Assembly (NCBI RefSeq): GCF_036226925.1 | Contig: NZ_CP109031.1 | Span: 1,612,001 to 1,676,000, forward strand | Reading direction: 5' to 3' | From: Streptomyces sp. NBC_00659 | Lineage (GTDB): Bacteria; Actinomycetota; Actinomycetes; Streptomycetales; Streptomycetaceae | Length of the DNA: 64,000 nucleotides | Part shown: in pieces, positions 51,165-61,518 of the stretch | Layout of the letters: every line of letters begins with the position of its first letter | How positions within the stretch are numbered: the stretch's first letter is position 1 | Program-made: the position numbers and the translations under genes | The notes under the pieces: model-generated | Databases searched by the model: none | What the model saw: only the letters and a program-made list of their open reading frames with translations | Told to the model about the DNA's origin: nothing

Positions 51165-52196
51165 TCACTTCAGCGGCCCGGTGAGCTTGTGGGTCCCCTT
51201 GCCGGCGCCCGCGGCCAGGCTGCACGCGACTTTGTCGACGCCGGTCTCGTAGCTCCCGGTGTCGGGGTACTGCACGAGTGTCTCGCGCACCGTACCGGCC
51301 GCCTGATACGACGCCTTTTGCTCCAAGGGAGCCTTGCACAGCGCGGACGCGGCCTTCTTGAGGGCCGCCTCAGTCGTGTAGGTGCCGTTGAGCTCGGAGA
51401 CCTTCACGACCTCGGCGTCGTGCGGCTGGGTGCACTCGCGTCTGGCGGCCTGTCCGGGCAGGGCGTCGTCCGTGTCGAAACAATCGCCCTTCCGGAGCAG
51501 GTAATAGGGCACCTCGTCGTCCGCGAGGGACGGGAAGAGGGACCGCAGGTCGCTGGGCACCAGCCCGGTGGGCAGGTCCGAGGGAAGCGACGGCACGACA
51601 CTGGGCAGGCTCGAGGGAAGCGACGGAAATCCGGACGGGAGACTCAGCGAGGGACTGGGAGACCGCTCGGTGCTCTCGGTGGGGGCCTTCTTGCCTTTGC
51701 CACCGCCACCCATGGCCGCAACGGCCACGGCCACGATGACACCCACGCCGACGATCACTGCGATGACGAGGAGCAGGCTGTTGCGCCGCCGCCCTCCGCG
51801 GTGACCACCGGGCCCGAACGGCGGTCCGGGCGGCGGTCCGGGTGGCGGAGGTGGCGGCCATCCGCCGCCGCTCTGTCCGGGAGGCAGGCCGCCGCCTTGA
51901 TCCGGCGAACCGTGGTCCCCGGATGGAGGGCCGTAACCCCCCGGAGGAGGGCCGAAGCCACTCGGTGGAGGTCCGTACCCCCCAGAGGACGGAGGGCCAT
52001 AGCCACCCGACGGCGGAGGACCGTAACCCCCTGATTCCGGAGGACCGTGACCCCCTGATGACGGAGGCCCGTAGCTCCCTGAACGCGGGCCTTGGACATC
52101 ACTCCCAAAAGGGTCTGTGTCTCGCTGCGATCGTGGAGGCTGAAGCGGTTCGGGCGGCATGGCCATACCACCAAGAGTCGCCTCGAATCCGGTCAT
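51165..52196 (-). CDS. Membrane protein with Pro/Gly-rich N-terminus and septum-formation-like domain
   Basis: The protein has 343 residues. The cytoplasmic N-terminus (about 10-150) is a disordered array of SGGYGPPPSG-type repeats ending in polyproline. It is followed by a basic stop and one membrane helix (NSLLLVIAVIVGVGVIVAVAVAAM). A Ser/Pro-rich spacer leads to an extracellular domain with LLRKGDCFDTDD, RRECTQPHDAEVVKVSEL and ALCKAP. The paired cysteines and HDAEVV are characteristic of the actinobacterial septum-formation domain. ATG 52196 is chosen with AGGGGT upstream. Confidence 0.8.
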   Translation of the reverse strand: MTGFEATLGGMAMPPEPLQPPRSQRDTDPFGSDVQGPRSGSYGPPSSGGHGPPESGGYGPPPSGGYGPPSSGGYGPPPSGFGPPPGGYGPPSGDHGSPDQGGGLPPGQSGGGWPPPPPPGPPPGPPFGPGGHRGGRRRNSLLLVIAVIVGVGVIVAVAVAAMGGGGKGKKAPTESTERSPSPSLSLPSGFPSLPSSLPSVVPSLPSDLPTGLVPSDLRSLFPSLADDEVPYYLLRKGDCFDTDDALPGQAARRECTQPHDAEVVKVSELNGTYTTEAALKKAASALCKAPLEQKASYQAAGTVRETLVQYPDTGSYETGVDKVACSLAAGAGKGTHKLTGPLK

Positions 52197-52337
52197 CGCG
52201 CGACCCCTGTGCGGAAGTTGATACGGACTCATGCCCTGGATCGCATGATTCCGGGAATCTCCACACGAGGACCGGACACTGAGGCGTGCGGGCCGGACCC
52301 GCCGGAGGCCGGGTCCGGCCAAACAGGAGCGGTCCGG

Positions 52338-53528
<1,191 letters not shown>

Positions 53529-53543
53529 CTATTTCGTCATGGC

Positions 53544-53562
53544 AGTTTACAAATTAGTATGC
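53544..53562. promoter_or_regulatory. A/T-rich core of the xylA-xylB regulatory gap, candidate XylR site
   Basis: AGTTTACAAATTAGT (53544-53558) stands out in otherwise G/C-rich DNA. ACAAATTAG resembles half of the ACAAACTAA site bound by XylR-type ROK repressors. Flanking TATTTCGTC (53530-53538) and GACGAAGTA (53582-53590) are nearly inverted copies. The site lies between the two divergent xylose genes. Only resemblance supports this. Confidence 0.45.
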
Positions 53563-53658
53563 GGACGCATCTCTGGGAAGAGACGAAGTAGGAAACCTGG
53601 TCACATCGGTCCGGGGACGAACCGCGGGATCCGGGCCGCGGCGGGTCCGGACACCCCC

Positions 53659-53694
53659 GTGACCAGCACAGATCCCATGACCAGCACAGATCCC
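53659..53694. repeat. 18-bp tandem duplication just upstream of xylB
   Basis: GTGACCAGCACAGATCCC (53659-53676) is followed by ATGACCAGCACAGATCCC (53677-53694). Both copies begin with a start-like codon in the xylB frame, but neither has a ribosome site; the downstream ATG at 53722 does. Confidence 0.85.
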
Positions 53695-53721
53695 GCGGAG
53701 CCGCGGAAGAGGGAGAGTCCG

Positions 53722-55167
53722 ATGTCAGCAGCCGAGGGTCCGCTCGTCATCGGGGTGGACTCGTCCACCCAGTCCACCAAGGTCCTGGTCGTCGACGCGT
53801 CGACCGGACAGGTGGTGGCGAGCGGCCAGGCGCCGCACACCGTCTCCACCGGGGCGGGCCGCGAGAGCGACCCCCGCCAGTGGTGGGACGCGCTCTGCGA
53901 AGCGCTGCGCCAGTGCGGCGACGCTGCCCGTGAAGCGGCGGCCGTGTCGATCGGCGGGCAGCAGCACGGGCTCGTGACGCTCGACGCCCGGGGCGAGCCC
54001 GTACGCCCCGCCCTGCTGTGGAACGACGTCCGCTCGGCGCCCCAGGCCCGTCGGCTGGTCGAAGAGCTCGGCGGCCCGAAATCCTGGGCCGAGCGGACCG
54101 GCAGCGTGCCGGCCGCGTCCTTCACGGCCACGAAGTGGGCCTGGCTGGCCGAGCACGAGCCCGACTCCGTCCGGGCGACGGCAGCGGTGCGGCTGCCCCA
54201 CGACTACCTCACCGAACGGCTCACCGGACAGGCCACCACCGACCGTGGCGACGCGTCGGGCACCGGGTGGTGGGCCTCCGGGAGCGAGGCCTACGACGAG
54301 GAGGTCCTCGCCCACATCGGGCTCGACCCCGCCCTGCTCCCCCGCGTCGTCCAGCCGGGCGAGGTGGCGGGGACAGTGCATGCCAGGGGAGAACTGCCGT
54401 TCTCCAAGGGCACCCTGGTCGCGGCCGGAACCGGGGACAACGCGGCCGCCGCACTCGGCCTCGGGCTGCGCCCCGGCACCCCGGTGGTCAGCCTCGGCAC
54501 TTCGGGGACCGTGTACGCCGTCTCGACACACCGCCCGGCCGACCCGACCGGCACGGTGGCCGGGTTCGCGGACGCGCGCGGTGACTGGCTCCCGCTGGCC
54601 TGCACGCTGAACTGCACGCTGGCCGTCGACCGGTTCGCCGCGCTGCTCGGCCTCGACCGCGAGGCCGTCGAGCCCGGCTCCTCGGTGACGTTTCTCCCGT
54701 TCCTGGACGGCGAGCGCACACCGAACCTGCCGCACTCCTCGGGGCTGCTGCACGGACTCAGGCACGACACGACGGGTGGGCAACTGCTCCAAGCCGCGTA
54801 CGACGGCGCCGTGCACTCCCTGCTGGGCGCCCTCGACCTGGTACTGGACGCGGACGCCGACCGTTCGGCGCCGTTGCTCCTGATCGGCGGCGGGGCACGG
54901 GGCAAGGCCTGGCAGCAGACCGTGCGTCGGCTCTCGGGTCGGCCCGTGCAGGTGCCCGAGGCCGGAGAACTGGTCGCACTCGGCGCCGCCGCGCAGGCGG
55001 CCGGTCTGCTGACGGGCGAGGACCCGGCGGCGGTGGCCCGGCGCTGGGACACCGCCCGCGGGCCGGTGCTCGATGCCATGGAACGGGACGAGGAGACGCT
55101 GGCGCGGATCACCGGGGTACTCTCCGACGCGGCCCCGCTGCTCGAACGGGAGCCGAACAGGTACTGA
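53722..55167 (+). CDS. xylB: Xylulokinase
   Basis: The protein has 481 residues. FGGY-type sugar kinase: phosphate-1 motif IGVDSSTQSTKVLVVD, SIGGQQHGLVTLD, LWNDVRSAPQA, GTGDNAAAALGLGL, SLGTSGTVYAVS and the adenosine motif LLIGGGARGKAWQQTVRRL. It phosphorylates D-xylulose to xylulose 5-phosphate, which enters the pentose-phosphate pathway. GGGAGAG lies 4 nt before the ATG. The ROK repressor follows 166 bp downstream. Confidence 0.96.
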   Translation: MSAAEGPLVIGVDSSTQSTKVLVVDASTGQVVASGQAPHTVSTGAGRESDPRQWWDALCEALRQCGDAAREAAAVSIGGQQHGLVTLDARGEPVRPALLWNDVRSAPQARRLVEELGGPKSWAERTGSVPAASFTATKWAWLAEHEPDSVRATAAVRLPHDYLTERLTGQATTDRGDASGTGWWASGSEAYDEEVLAHIGLDPALLPRVVQPGEVAGTVHARGELPFSKGTLVAAGTGDNAAAALGLGLRPGTPVVSLGTSGTVYAVSTHRPADPTGTVAGFADARGDWLPLACTLNCTLAVDRFAALLGLDREAVEPGSSVTFLPFLDGERTPNLPHSSGLLHGLRHDTTGGQLLQAAYDGAVHSLLGALDLVLDADADRSAPLLLIGGGARGKAWQQTVRRLSGRPVQVPEAGELVALGAAAQAAGLLTGEDPAAVARRWDTARGPVLDAMERDEETLARITGVLSDAAPLLEREPNRY

Positions 55168-55181
55168 CCAGGACCAGGCGT

Positions 55182-55246
55182 GCCGCCCCGGCCTGACCGG
55201 CTCTCGCGAGTGGCGTCCCCTCGCGCGTGAGCGGTACCGGGGCGGC
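55182..55246 (+). terminator. Possible stem after xylB
   Basis: GCCGCCCCGG (55182-55191) pairs with CCGGGGCGGC (55237-55246). The 45-nt interval contains a nested CTCGCGAG palindrome, so a branched hairpin is possible between xylB and the repressor gene. Confidence 0.4.
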
Positions 55247-55333
55247 CCGGTGGCCTCGCTGACGCGGGACCGCCCGGTGGGAACCCGCACCGAGACAGGC
55301 CGACGGGACGGCCGGACGAGGATCGACGGAAGC

Positions 55334-56542
55334 ATGACCGCACCGCTGCACGAGGCCCATCCGACCGGTTCCGGCCGACGACTGCCCGACACCCAGCAGG
55401 GCATGCGCCGCCGCAACCTCTCGCGCGTCATGCACACCGTCAATGACGAGGGACCGCTGTCGCGCGCCGCCGTCGCCTCCCACATCGGTCTGACCCGGGC
55501 GGCCATATCCACCCTGGTGGACGAACTGATCCGCACAGGGCTCCTCGAAGAACTGGGGCCCGAGCGGCCGGGCAGAGTGGGACGTCCGGGCTCGGCGCTC
55601 GCCGTCAGCGGGCACGGTCCCGCCGGGATCGGCGCCGAGGTGGGCGTCGACCATCTCGCGGTGTGCGCGGTCGATCTCCGGGGCGCCGTGCGGGCCCGTG
55701 CCGTACGGCACGGCACGAACCGCGGCCGGGCGGCCGGGCCGGTGATCCAGGAACTGACGGCGCTGGTACGGCAGGTCGTCGCCGAGGCCGACCGGGAAGG
55801 GCTGTGGCCCGCCGGCCTCGCCGTCGCCGTCCCCGGGCTCGTCGCCCGTGACGCCCGGACGGTGGTCCAAGCCCCGAACCTCGACTGGCGCGACACGGAC
55901 CTCGGTGAGCTGCTGCCCGCCGAGTGGCCCTTGACCGTGGACAACGAAGCGAACTTCGGCGGCCTCGCGGAGCTCTGGCTCGGCGACACGACCCCGCGCG
56001 ACTTCCTCCACGTGTCGGCGGAGATCGGCATCGGTGCCGCGGTACTCGTGGACGGACAGCTCCTGCGCGGGACCCGTGGTTTCGCGGGCGAGTTGGGGCA
56101 CGTTCCGGTCCGTCCGGAGGGACCGGAGTGCCCGTGCGGCGGCCGCGGTTGCCTCGAACAGTACGCGGGCGAGGAGGCCGTTCTGCGTGCCGCCGGTCTC
56201 GAACCCGGCGAGGACCGGGTCGGGCTGCTGTCCCGGCGTGCCGCCGACGGCGATCCGGACGTGCGCCGTGCCCTGCGCGACGCCGGCACCGCGCTCGGCA
56301 TCGCTCTGACCGGGGCGGTCAACCTGCTGGACCCGGAGACGGTCGTGCTGGGCGGGGCCCTCGCCGGGCTCGCGCCCTGGCTGCTTCCTTCGCTGGAGGA
56401 CGAGTTGGCGCGGCGTACGGCGGGTCCCGCCTGTCCCGTGTCAGTATCCCGTCTGGGATCCGAGGGGCCGCTGCTCGGTGCGGCGCATTCGGTGGTGCGC
56501 GCGGTCCTCGACGACCCGGCGGCGGTGGCGGGCCGGTCGTAG
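55334..56542 (+). CDS. xylR: ROK-family xylose repressor (XylR type)
   Basis: The protein has 402 residues. An N-terminal winged helix (MRRRNLSRVMHTVNDEGPLS, HIGLTRAAISTLVDELIRTGLLEE) is followed by a ROK sugar-kinase-like domain. That domain has AVPGLVARDARTVVQAPNLDW, DNEANFGGLAELWLG, RGTRGFAGELGHVPV and the zinc motif CPCGGRGCLEQYAG. The domain senses sugar but the protein acts as a repressor. Placement beside xylA/xylB points to control by xylose. ATG 55334 has only a short GGAAG site; the frame continuing from xylB is not coding. Confidence 0.92.
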   Translation: MTAPLHEAHPTGSGRRLPDTQQGMRRRNLSRVMHTVNDEGPLSRAAVASHIGLTRAAISTLVDELIRTGLLEELGPERPGRVGRPGSALAVSGHGPAGIGAEVGVDHLAVCAVDLRGAVRARAVRHGTNRGRAAGPVIQELTALVRQVVAEADREGLWPAGLAVAVPGLVARDARTVVQAPNLDWRDTDLGELLPAEWPLTVDNEANFGGLAELWLGDTTPRDFLHVSAEIGIGAAVLVDGQLLRGTRGFAGELGHVPVRPEGPECPCGGRGCLEQYAGEEAVLRAAGLEPGEDRVGLLSRRAADGDPDVRRALRDAGTALGIALTGAVNLLDPETVVLGGALAGLAPWLLPSLEDELARRTAGPACPVSVSRLGSEGPLLGAAHSVVRAVLDDPAAVAGRS

Positions 56543-56869
56543 GCGGAACGCCGACCGGTCGCGGTCGGGACCCCGGCCGGTCGCATTCGGGACCCCGGCC
56601 GGCCGTCGGCGAACCCCTACCAGTCGCAAGCGGCACGTCGGCCGACCGTGTACGGGTCCGGAGAGGCGTTGCCCGGAACGGCCGGATGGACACGAAACAC
56701 CGGCCGGGGGCGTTCCCCCTTGCGGGTGATCGTGTTGTCCACAATCCGCGGGCCGTCCACGGACTCGCGCCCGCCTCTTCCTGCCCAACCGGCAAGCGCC
56801 GTACCGTAATTCACGCGAGGCGCAGCCGTCCTGCCGGGGGCTGTGTTCCGGTCGGATCGGGGGGTTCAC
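56543..56869. other. 327-bp intergenic region with a 22-bp tandem duplication
   Basis: GGTCGCGGTCGGGACCCCGG followed by CC occupies 56557-56578, and an almost identical copy (GGTCGCATTC...) lies at 56579-56600. Partial copies of GGTCGC or AGTCGCAAGC continue to about 56640. No gene is called; the promoter of the permease operon is expected near 56720-56850. Confidence 0.6.
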
Positions 56870-58354
56870 ATGTCGGAGGGGGCAGTTCCGGGTCTGCGGC
56901 GTGAGGCGATCGGCCTGCGCGAGGTCCTGTTCCAGAGCATCACGGCGATGGCGCCGGCTGCGGCCGTCGCCGCGTCCATCCCGTCGGGAGCGGCGTTCGC
57001 GGGCGGCAGTCTTCCTCTGTCCGTGCTGATCGCCCTGGTGGCGTGTCTGTTCACCGCGTCGTGCGTGGCCGAACTGGCGCGGGAGATGCCCGCCGCGGGG
57101 TCGGTGGCCACCTATACCGCTCAGGGACTGCACCCGTCCGCGGGATTCCTCGTGGGCTGGGGCTATGTGTTCGTCGAGGCCCTGGTGCCGCCTCTGCTCC
57201 TTCTCCAGCTCGGGTTCACCACCGCGGGCACCCTGCACCAGGAATGGTCCTCGTACCCCGGCGACCTGTGGTGGCCCTGGTCACTCGCGGGCGCGGCGGT
57301 CATCGCGTTGACGGGCTATTGGGGAGTGCGCGCCTCGGCCCGCTTCGGCACCGTCCTCGGCGTCTTCGAGGTGCTGGTCTTCCTCGTCTTCGCGGTGTGG
57401 CTGATCGTCAAGGCCGGGGGTGACAACACGCTGTCGGTGTTCGGCACGTCCCACACCGCCACGGGCTACGACGGGATCAGCGGCGTGTTCGCGGGATCGG
57501 TGTACACCGTGCTGGCCTTCGCCGGGTTCGAGGCGGCTGCCCCGCTCGCGGAGGAGACCAAGGACCCGCGCCGCACGATGCACCGGGCCGTCCTCGGCGC
57601 GGCGCTCGCCATCGGTCTCGTCTACGTCCTGACGACGTACGCCATGTCGGTGTACTTCGGCCCCGACCGGTTCGCGGGATTCGGGGCCTCCGGTGCCGCC
57701 TCGTGGGAAGGAGTCGCTCGCGCCTCGTTCGGGCTGTTCTGGGTGCTCGTGTTCCTCGCGGTGGTCAACTCGACGATCGCCAACGCCAACGCGTGTGCCA
57801 CCGTCTCCACGCGAACGGCCTTCGCCTTGGCCCGGATCCGGGTCTTTCCCGCGCTCTTCGCGCGCGTGCACCCCAGACACCGCTCCCCCGCGGCCGGGGT
57901 GGCCGTACAGTCCGCCGTGACCGTGGCGGCGATGCTGGGTCTCGGCCTCGCGTACGACCCCGTGACCGCGTTTCTGCTCCTCGCGACCGTGATCGTCACC
58001 GTGGTGATCGGCGTGTACATCGTGGTCAATCTCGCCTGTGCGGGCTACTTCCTGCGCCGCAGACGCGAGTTGCTCAAGCCGGTGCGGCACCTGGTGTTCC
58101 CGCTGCTCGGCATCATCGCCTTCGTTCCCGCCCTGCTGACGGCCGCGGGTCTGCCGGTCTTCGACTTCGTGACCGAGCTGACCTCGCCCGTGTCCTACGC
58201 CGGACCGGTCGTGGGTGTCTGGATGTCGGCCGGTGTCGTGATATTGATCTTCCTGCTGCGCCGCCACCCCGGGCGCATAGCCGAGACCGCCCGTGTCCAC
58301 CTCGACGAGACCTCGACCCCCGCCCCTTCGCAGAGCGGAGTTGTGCAGTCATGA
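56870..58354 (+). CDS. APC-superfamily amino acid/amine permease
   Basis: The protein has 494 residues with about 12 membrane helices. The N-terminus GLREVLFQSITAMAPAAAVAASIP and later TYTAQGLHPSAGFLVGWGYVFVEAL and VLAFAGFEAAAPLAEETKDPRRTM are characteristic of APC permeases. GGGGGG lies 5 nt before ATG 56870; the upstream ATG at 56843 has no site. The stop overlaps the start of the amidase gene (ATGA), so it probably imports the amidase substrate, such as an amide or amine. Confidence 0.92.
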   Translation: MSEGAVPGLRREAIGLREVLFQSITAMAPAAAVAASIPSGAAFAGGSLPLSVLIALVACLFTASCVAELAREMPAAGSVATYTAQGLHPSAGFLVGWGYVFVEALVPPLLLLQLGFTTAGTLHQEWSSYPGDLWWPWSLAGAAVIALTGYWGVRASARFGTVLGVFEVLVFLVFAVWLIVKAGGDNTLSVFGTSHTATGYDGISGVFAGSVYTVLAFAGFEAAAPLAEETKDPRRTMHRAVLGAALAIGLVYVLTTYAMSVYFGPDRFAGFGASGAASWEGVARASFGLFWVLVFLAVVNSTIANANACATVSTRTAFALARIRVFPALFARVHPRHRSPAAGVAVQSAVTVAAMLGLGLAYDPVTAFLLLATVIVTVVIGVYIVVNLACAGYFLRRRRELLKPVRHLVFPLLGIIAFVPALLTAAGLPVFDFVTELTSPVSYAGPVVGVWMSAGVVILIFLLRRHPGRIAETARVHLDETSTPAPSQSGVVQS

Positions 58355-59364
58355 GCGACCCCCGGATCCTGACCGTGCGCCCCGCGCCGGACGAGTTCGC
58401 CTGGACGTTCGGCGGGGCCCCTCCCGTGGCGCGCATCGCACCGGGCACGGTCCTCGATCTCTACACCGAGGACTGCTTCGCGGGGCGGGTGCGCTCCGAG
58501 AAGGACTTGGTCTCCGAGGTGTGCGAGTTCCCGTTCCTGAATCCGCAGACGGGTCCTTTCCATGTCGAGGGAGCGGAGCCCGGTGACACGGTCGCGGTCC
58601 ACTTCGTCTCGATCGAGCCGGCCCGTGACTGGGCGGCGTCGACGACGGTCCCGCTCTTCGGCGCCCTGACCTCCACGCACACCACCGCGTCCCTCCAGCC
58701 ACCGCTGCCGGAGACCGTGTGGATCTGGCAGCTCGACCGGGAGCGGCGGACCGCGCTGTTCAGCGCGCGGGACAGCGACATCCGGGTCGAACTGCCGATG
58801 GATCCGATGCACGGCACCGTGGGTGTGGCGCCCGCGAACCTGGAGGTACGCTCCGCCCTGGTGCCCGACGCGCACGGCGGAAACATGGACACGCCGGAGA
58901 TGCGGGCCGGAGTGACCTGCTACCTCGGGGTGAACGTCGAAGGCGCCCTGCTCAGTCTGGGCGACGGGCACGCGCGCCAGGGTGAGGGCGAGACCTGTGG
59001 AGTCGCGGTCGAATGCGCGATGAACACGGTGGTGATCGTCGAGCTTCTCAAGGGAGTCTCCACCCTCTGGCCACGTATCGAGTCCGACACCCACATCATC
59101 TCGACCGGCTCGGCACGCCCGCTGGAGGACGCCTTCCGGATATCCCAGCTCGACCTCGTGCAGTGGCTGGTGCGCGACTACGGGTTCAGCGAATTGGACG
59201 CGTACCAGTTCGCGACGCAGACGGTCGAGTCTCCCCTTGCGAACGTCTGCGACACCAACTACACGTGCGTCGCCAAGCTCCGCAAGGAATGGCTGCCCGC
59301 GCGTGAGACCCATCGCGGACTGCACGCCCGGCTGCGGGAGACAGCCGCGGCACTCCGGCACTGA
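58351..59364 (+). CDS. Acetamidase/formamidase family enzyme
   Basis: The protein has 337 residues. It has the FmdA/AmdA pattern: AWTFGGAPPVARIAPGTVLDLYTEDCFAG, FLNPQTGPFHVEGAEPGDTVAVHF, DPMHGTVGVAP and CYLGVNVEGALLSLGDGHARQGEGE with GVAVECAM. These enzymes split short aliphatic amides to acid and ammonia. Coupled to the APC permease, it forms a small amide-nitrogen uptake and use operon. Confidence 0.92.
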   Translation: MSDPRILTVRPAPDEFAWTFGGAPPVARIAPGTVLDLYTEDCFAGRVRSEKDLVSEVCEFPFLNPQTGPFHVEGAEPGDTVAVHFVSIEPARDWAASTTVPLFGALTSTHTTASLQPPLPETVWIWQLDRERRTALFSARDSDIRVELPMDPMHGTVGVAPANLEVRSALVPDAHGGNMDTPEMRAGVTCYLGVNVEGALLSLGDGHARQGEGETCGVAVECAMNTVVIVELLKGVSTLWPRIESDTHIISTGSARPLEDAFRISQLDLVQWLVRDYGFSELDAYQFATQTVESPLANVCDTNYTCVAKLRKEWLPARETHRGLHARLRETAAALRH

Positions 59365-59482
59365 TCGCGCGGTCCGGAACCTGAACCGGCACTCCGCCTC
59401 GTCCGGTATCCGCGCCGACATGCCCGACTCCGGGCCGCGGACTCACGGCCCCGACCCCCCACCGACGAAAGGCCAACTCTCC

Positions 59483-60082
59483 ATGGAACGAGCACGGTCG
59501 TTCCCGAGCCGACGGCGGCTGCTCAAGGGCGCGGCCCTCGCGGCCCTCCCCTACGCGTTGCTACCCGATGCCAAGGCGGCCGCGCAGCCGGCGGCCGTCG
59601 ACTATCCGGGCGCCGACTGGAATCCGGCAACCAGTTCCAACTACACGGAGTCGGACCGCCCCTACAGCTACGAACTCGACTATGTGGTCATCCACGTCAC
59701 CCAGGCCACGTATGCCACGACCCTGTCCATCTTCCAGAATCCGCAGAAGAAGGTGTCCGCGCACTATCTCGTGCGCTCGGCCGACGGCCATGTCACCCAG
59801 TGCGTGAGGGAGCGCGACGTCGCCTGGCACGCGGGCAACTGGGACTACAACACCAGAAGCATCGGTATCGAGCACGAGGGCTGGGTGGACCGGCCCGCCT
59901 ACTTCACCAACGCGCTCTACGAGGAGTCGGCCAGGCTCACCGCCACGATCTGCGACCAGTACGGGATCCCCAAGGACCGCGCCCACATCCTCGGTCACTA
60001 CGAGGTACCGGGCACCAATCACACCGATCCCGGACCGAACTGGGACTGGACGCGCTACATCAGGCTCGTCAACTTCGCCTGA
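59483..60082 (+). CDS. N-acetylmuramoyl-L-alanine amidase (Amidase_2), Tat-exported
   Basis: The protein has 199 residues. A twin-arginine signal SRRRLLKGAALAALPYALLP is followed by a compact Amidase_2 domain. The zinc ligands are His71 (YVVIHVTQ) and the late His in GTNHTDPGPNWDW, with AWHAGNWDYNTRSIGIEHEGW between them. It would cut the lactyl-peptide bond of peptidoglycan outside the cell. No wall-binding domain is attached. It lies 118 bp after the amidase operon; GAAAGG upstream is loosely spaced. Confidence 0.9.
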   Translation: MERARSFPSRRRLLKGAALAALPYALLPDAKAAAQPAAVDYPGADWNPATSSNYTESDRPYSYELDYVVIHVTQATYATTLSIFQNPQKKVSAHYLVRSADGHVTQCVRERDVAWHAGNWDYNTRSIGIEHEGWVDRPAYFTNALYEESARLTATICDQYGIPKDRAHILGHYEVPGTNHTDPGPNWDWTRYIRLVNFA

Positions 60083-60180
60083 CCAGGGGCGGCCTCGCGG
60101 TGATCCGGACGGACGAGCCGCGAGGCACCGGGCGGAAGGGGGCGTCACACGGGTTGTCCAGGCCCGCACCGGGAGTGACG

Positions 60181-61518
60181 ATGGGACCCAGTCGCATCGC
60201 CTTCCGGGAGGCCGAGTTGACCGATCCTTGGGTGGCCCTGGAACCGGGCGCCGATCCCGCCGAGCGGGTTCGGCTGATGCGCCGCGCGTACGAGTCGTTC
60301 ACCGAGGCCGGCACGGTACCGCGGCCGGTGCGGGCCGTGGTCGCCGAGTCGTGGCGGCGTTCGGCACGGGCGGGCGTCGTTCCGGAGGGCACCGCGAGGG
60401 TGGAACTCACGGACGGGGAACTCGGTTCCTACCGGGCGGAGCATCCGCTCGCGCGGGTGATGCCGCTGTTCCGGGAGCTCATGGGGACGTTCGCGGCGGA
60501 CGGGGAGCATCTGCTGGCGGTATGCGACGCGCAGGGCAGGCTCCTGTGGGTCGAGGGCCATCCTGGGACACGACGGCAGGCCGGACGGATGAACTTCGTG
60601 CCGGGCGCGCGGTGGTCGGAGTCGGCGGTCGGAACGAACGCGCCGGGCACTGCGGTCGCCGTCGACCGGCCGGTGCAGGTGTTCGCGGCCGAGCATTTCA
60701 TCCGGCGCGTGCAACCCTGGACCTGTGCGGCAGCCCCTGTGCACGATCCACGCACCGGACGGGTGCTCGGCGCGGTGGACATCACCGGCGGGGACGGGCT
60801 CGCGCATCCGCACAGCCTCGGCTTCGTACAGGCGGTGGCACGAGCCGCCGAGGCTCATCTGGCGCTGCTCGCACCGCCGCAGGCCCTGGCCGACTCCCTC
60901 GAACTGACCGCGCTGGGACGCGACGAGGCTCAACTGGTCTCGGACGGGCGGAAGATCAGGCTCAGCCGCAGGCACAGCGAGATCCTGGTGCTGCTGGCCC
61001 GGCACCCGGAAGGCATGACGGGCGACGAGTTGCAGTGCGCGCTCTATGAGGACGAGTCGGTGACGCCGGTGACTCTGCGGGCCGAGCTGGCGCGGCTGCG
61101 CAGAATCCTCGGTCCCGGGCTGCTGGGCTCACGTCCCTACCGGCTCACCCGGCCGGTCGAGTCCGATGTGGCGGTGGTGGAACGGCGGCTCGGCAGCGGC
61201 TCGGTGACGGCGGCCGCGGCGGTGTACGCCGGACCACTGCTGCCGGGCTCGACGGCACCGGCGGTGACCCGGTTGCGGCGACGGCTCACCGACGGGCTGC
61301 GCACGGCGATCATCGCCCGGCGGGACCCCGACCTTCTGGCCGACTGGGCCCGTGCGCCCTGGGGCGAGGACGATCTCGACGTCTGGCGGGCACTGTCCGC
61401 GCTGCGCCCGGCGGCGGCGGTACACGCGCGGGTGGCGGAGCTGGAGTCCGAGCAGGCCGCACCGGTCGGATGGGCACACTTCGCGCGCGACGGCCGGACG
61501 CGACCGCAACCGCGCTGA
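60181..61518 (+). CDS. GAF-domain transcriptional regulator (AcoR-like, no AAA domain)
   Basis: The protein has 445 residues. The N-terminal half has the AcoR-type segment ESWRRSARAGVVPE, then a GAF domain (about 80-230) with GARWSESAVGTNAPGTAV and GAVDITGGDGLAHPHSL. The C-terminal half carries a DNA-binding region with SRRHSEILVLLARHPEGMTGDELQCALYED and ALRAELARLRRIL-like helices. The sigma-54 AAA module of true AcoR is missing, as is usual in actinobacterial relatives. GGGAG lies 6 nt before the ATG. It precedes an aldehyde dehydrogenase and is its probable activator. Confidence 0.88.
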   Translation: MGPSRIAFREAELTDPWVALEPGADPAERVRLMRRAYESFTEAGTVPRPVRAVVAESWRRSARAGVVPEGTARVELTDGELGSYRAEHPLARVMPLFRELMGTFAADGEHLLAVCDAQGRLLWVEGHPGTRRQAGRMNFVPGARWSESAVGTNAPGTAVAVDRPVQVFAAEHFIRRVQPWTCAAAPVHDPRTGRVLGAVDITGGDGLAHPHSLGFVQAVARAAEAHLALLAPPQALADSLELTALGRDEAQLVSDGRKIRLSRRHSEILVLLARHPEGMTGDELQCALYEDESVTPVTLRAELARLRRILGPGLLGSRPYRLTRPVESDVAVVERRLGSGSVTAAAAVYAGPLLPGSTAPAVTRLRRRLTDGLRTAIIARRDPDLLADWARAPWGEDDLDVWRALSALRPAAAVHARVAELESEQAAPVGWAHFARDGRTRPQPR

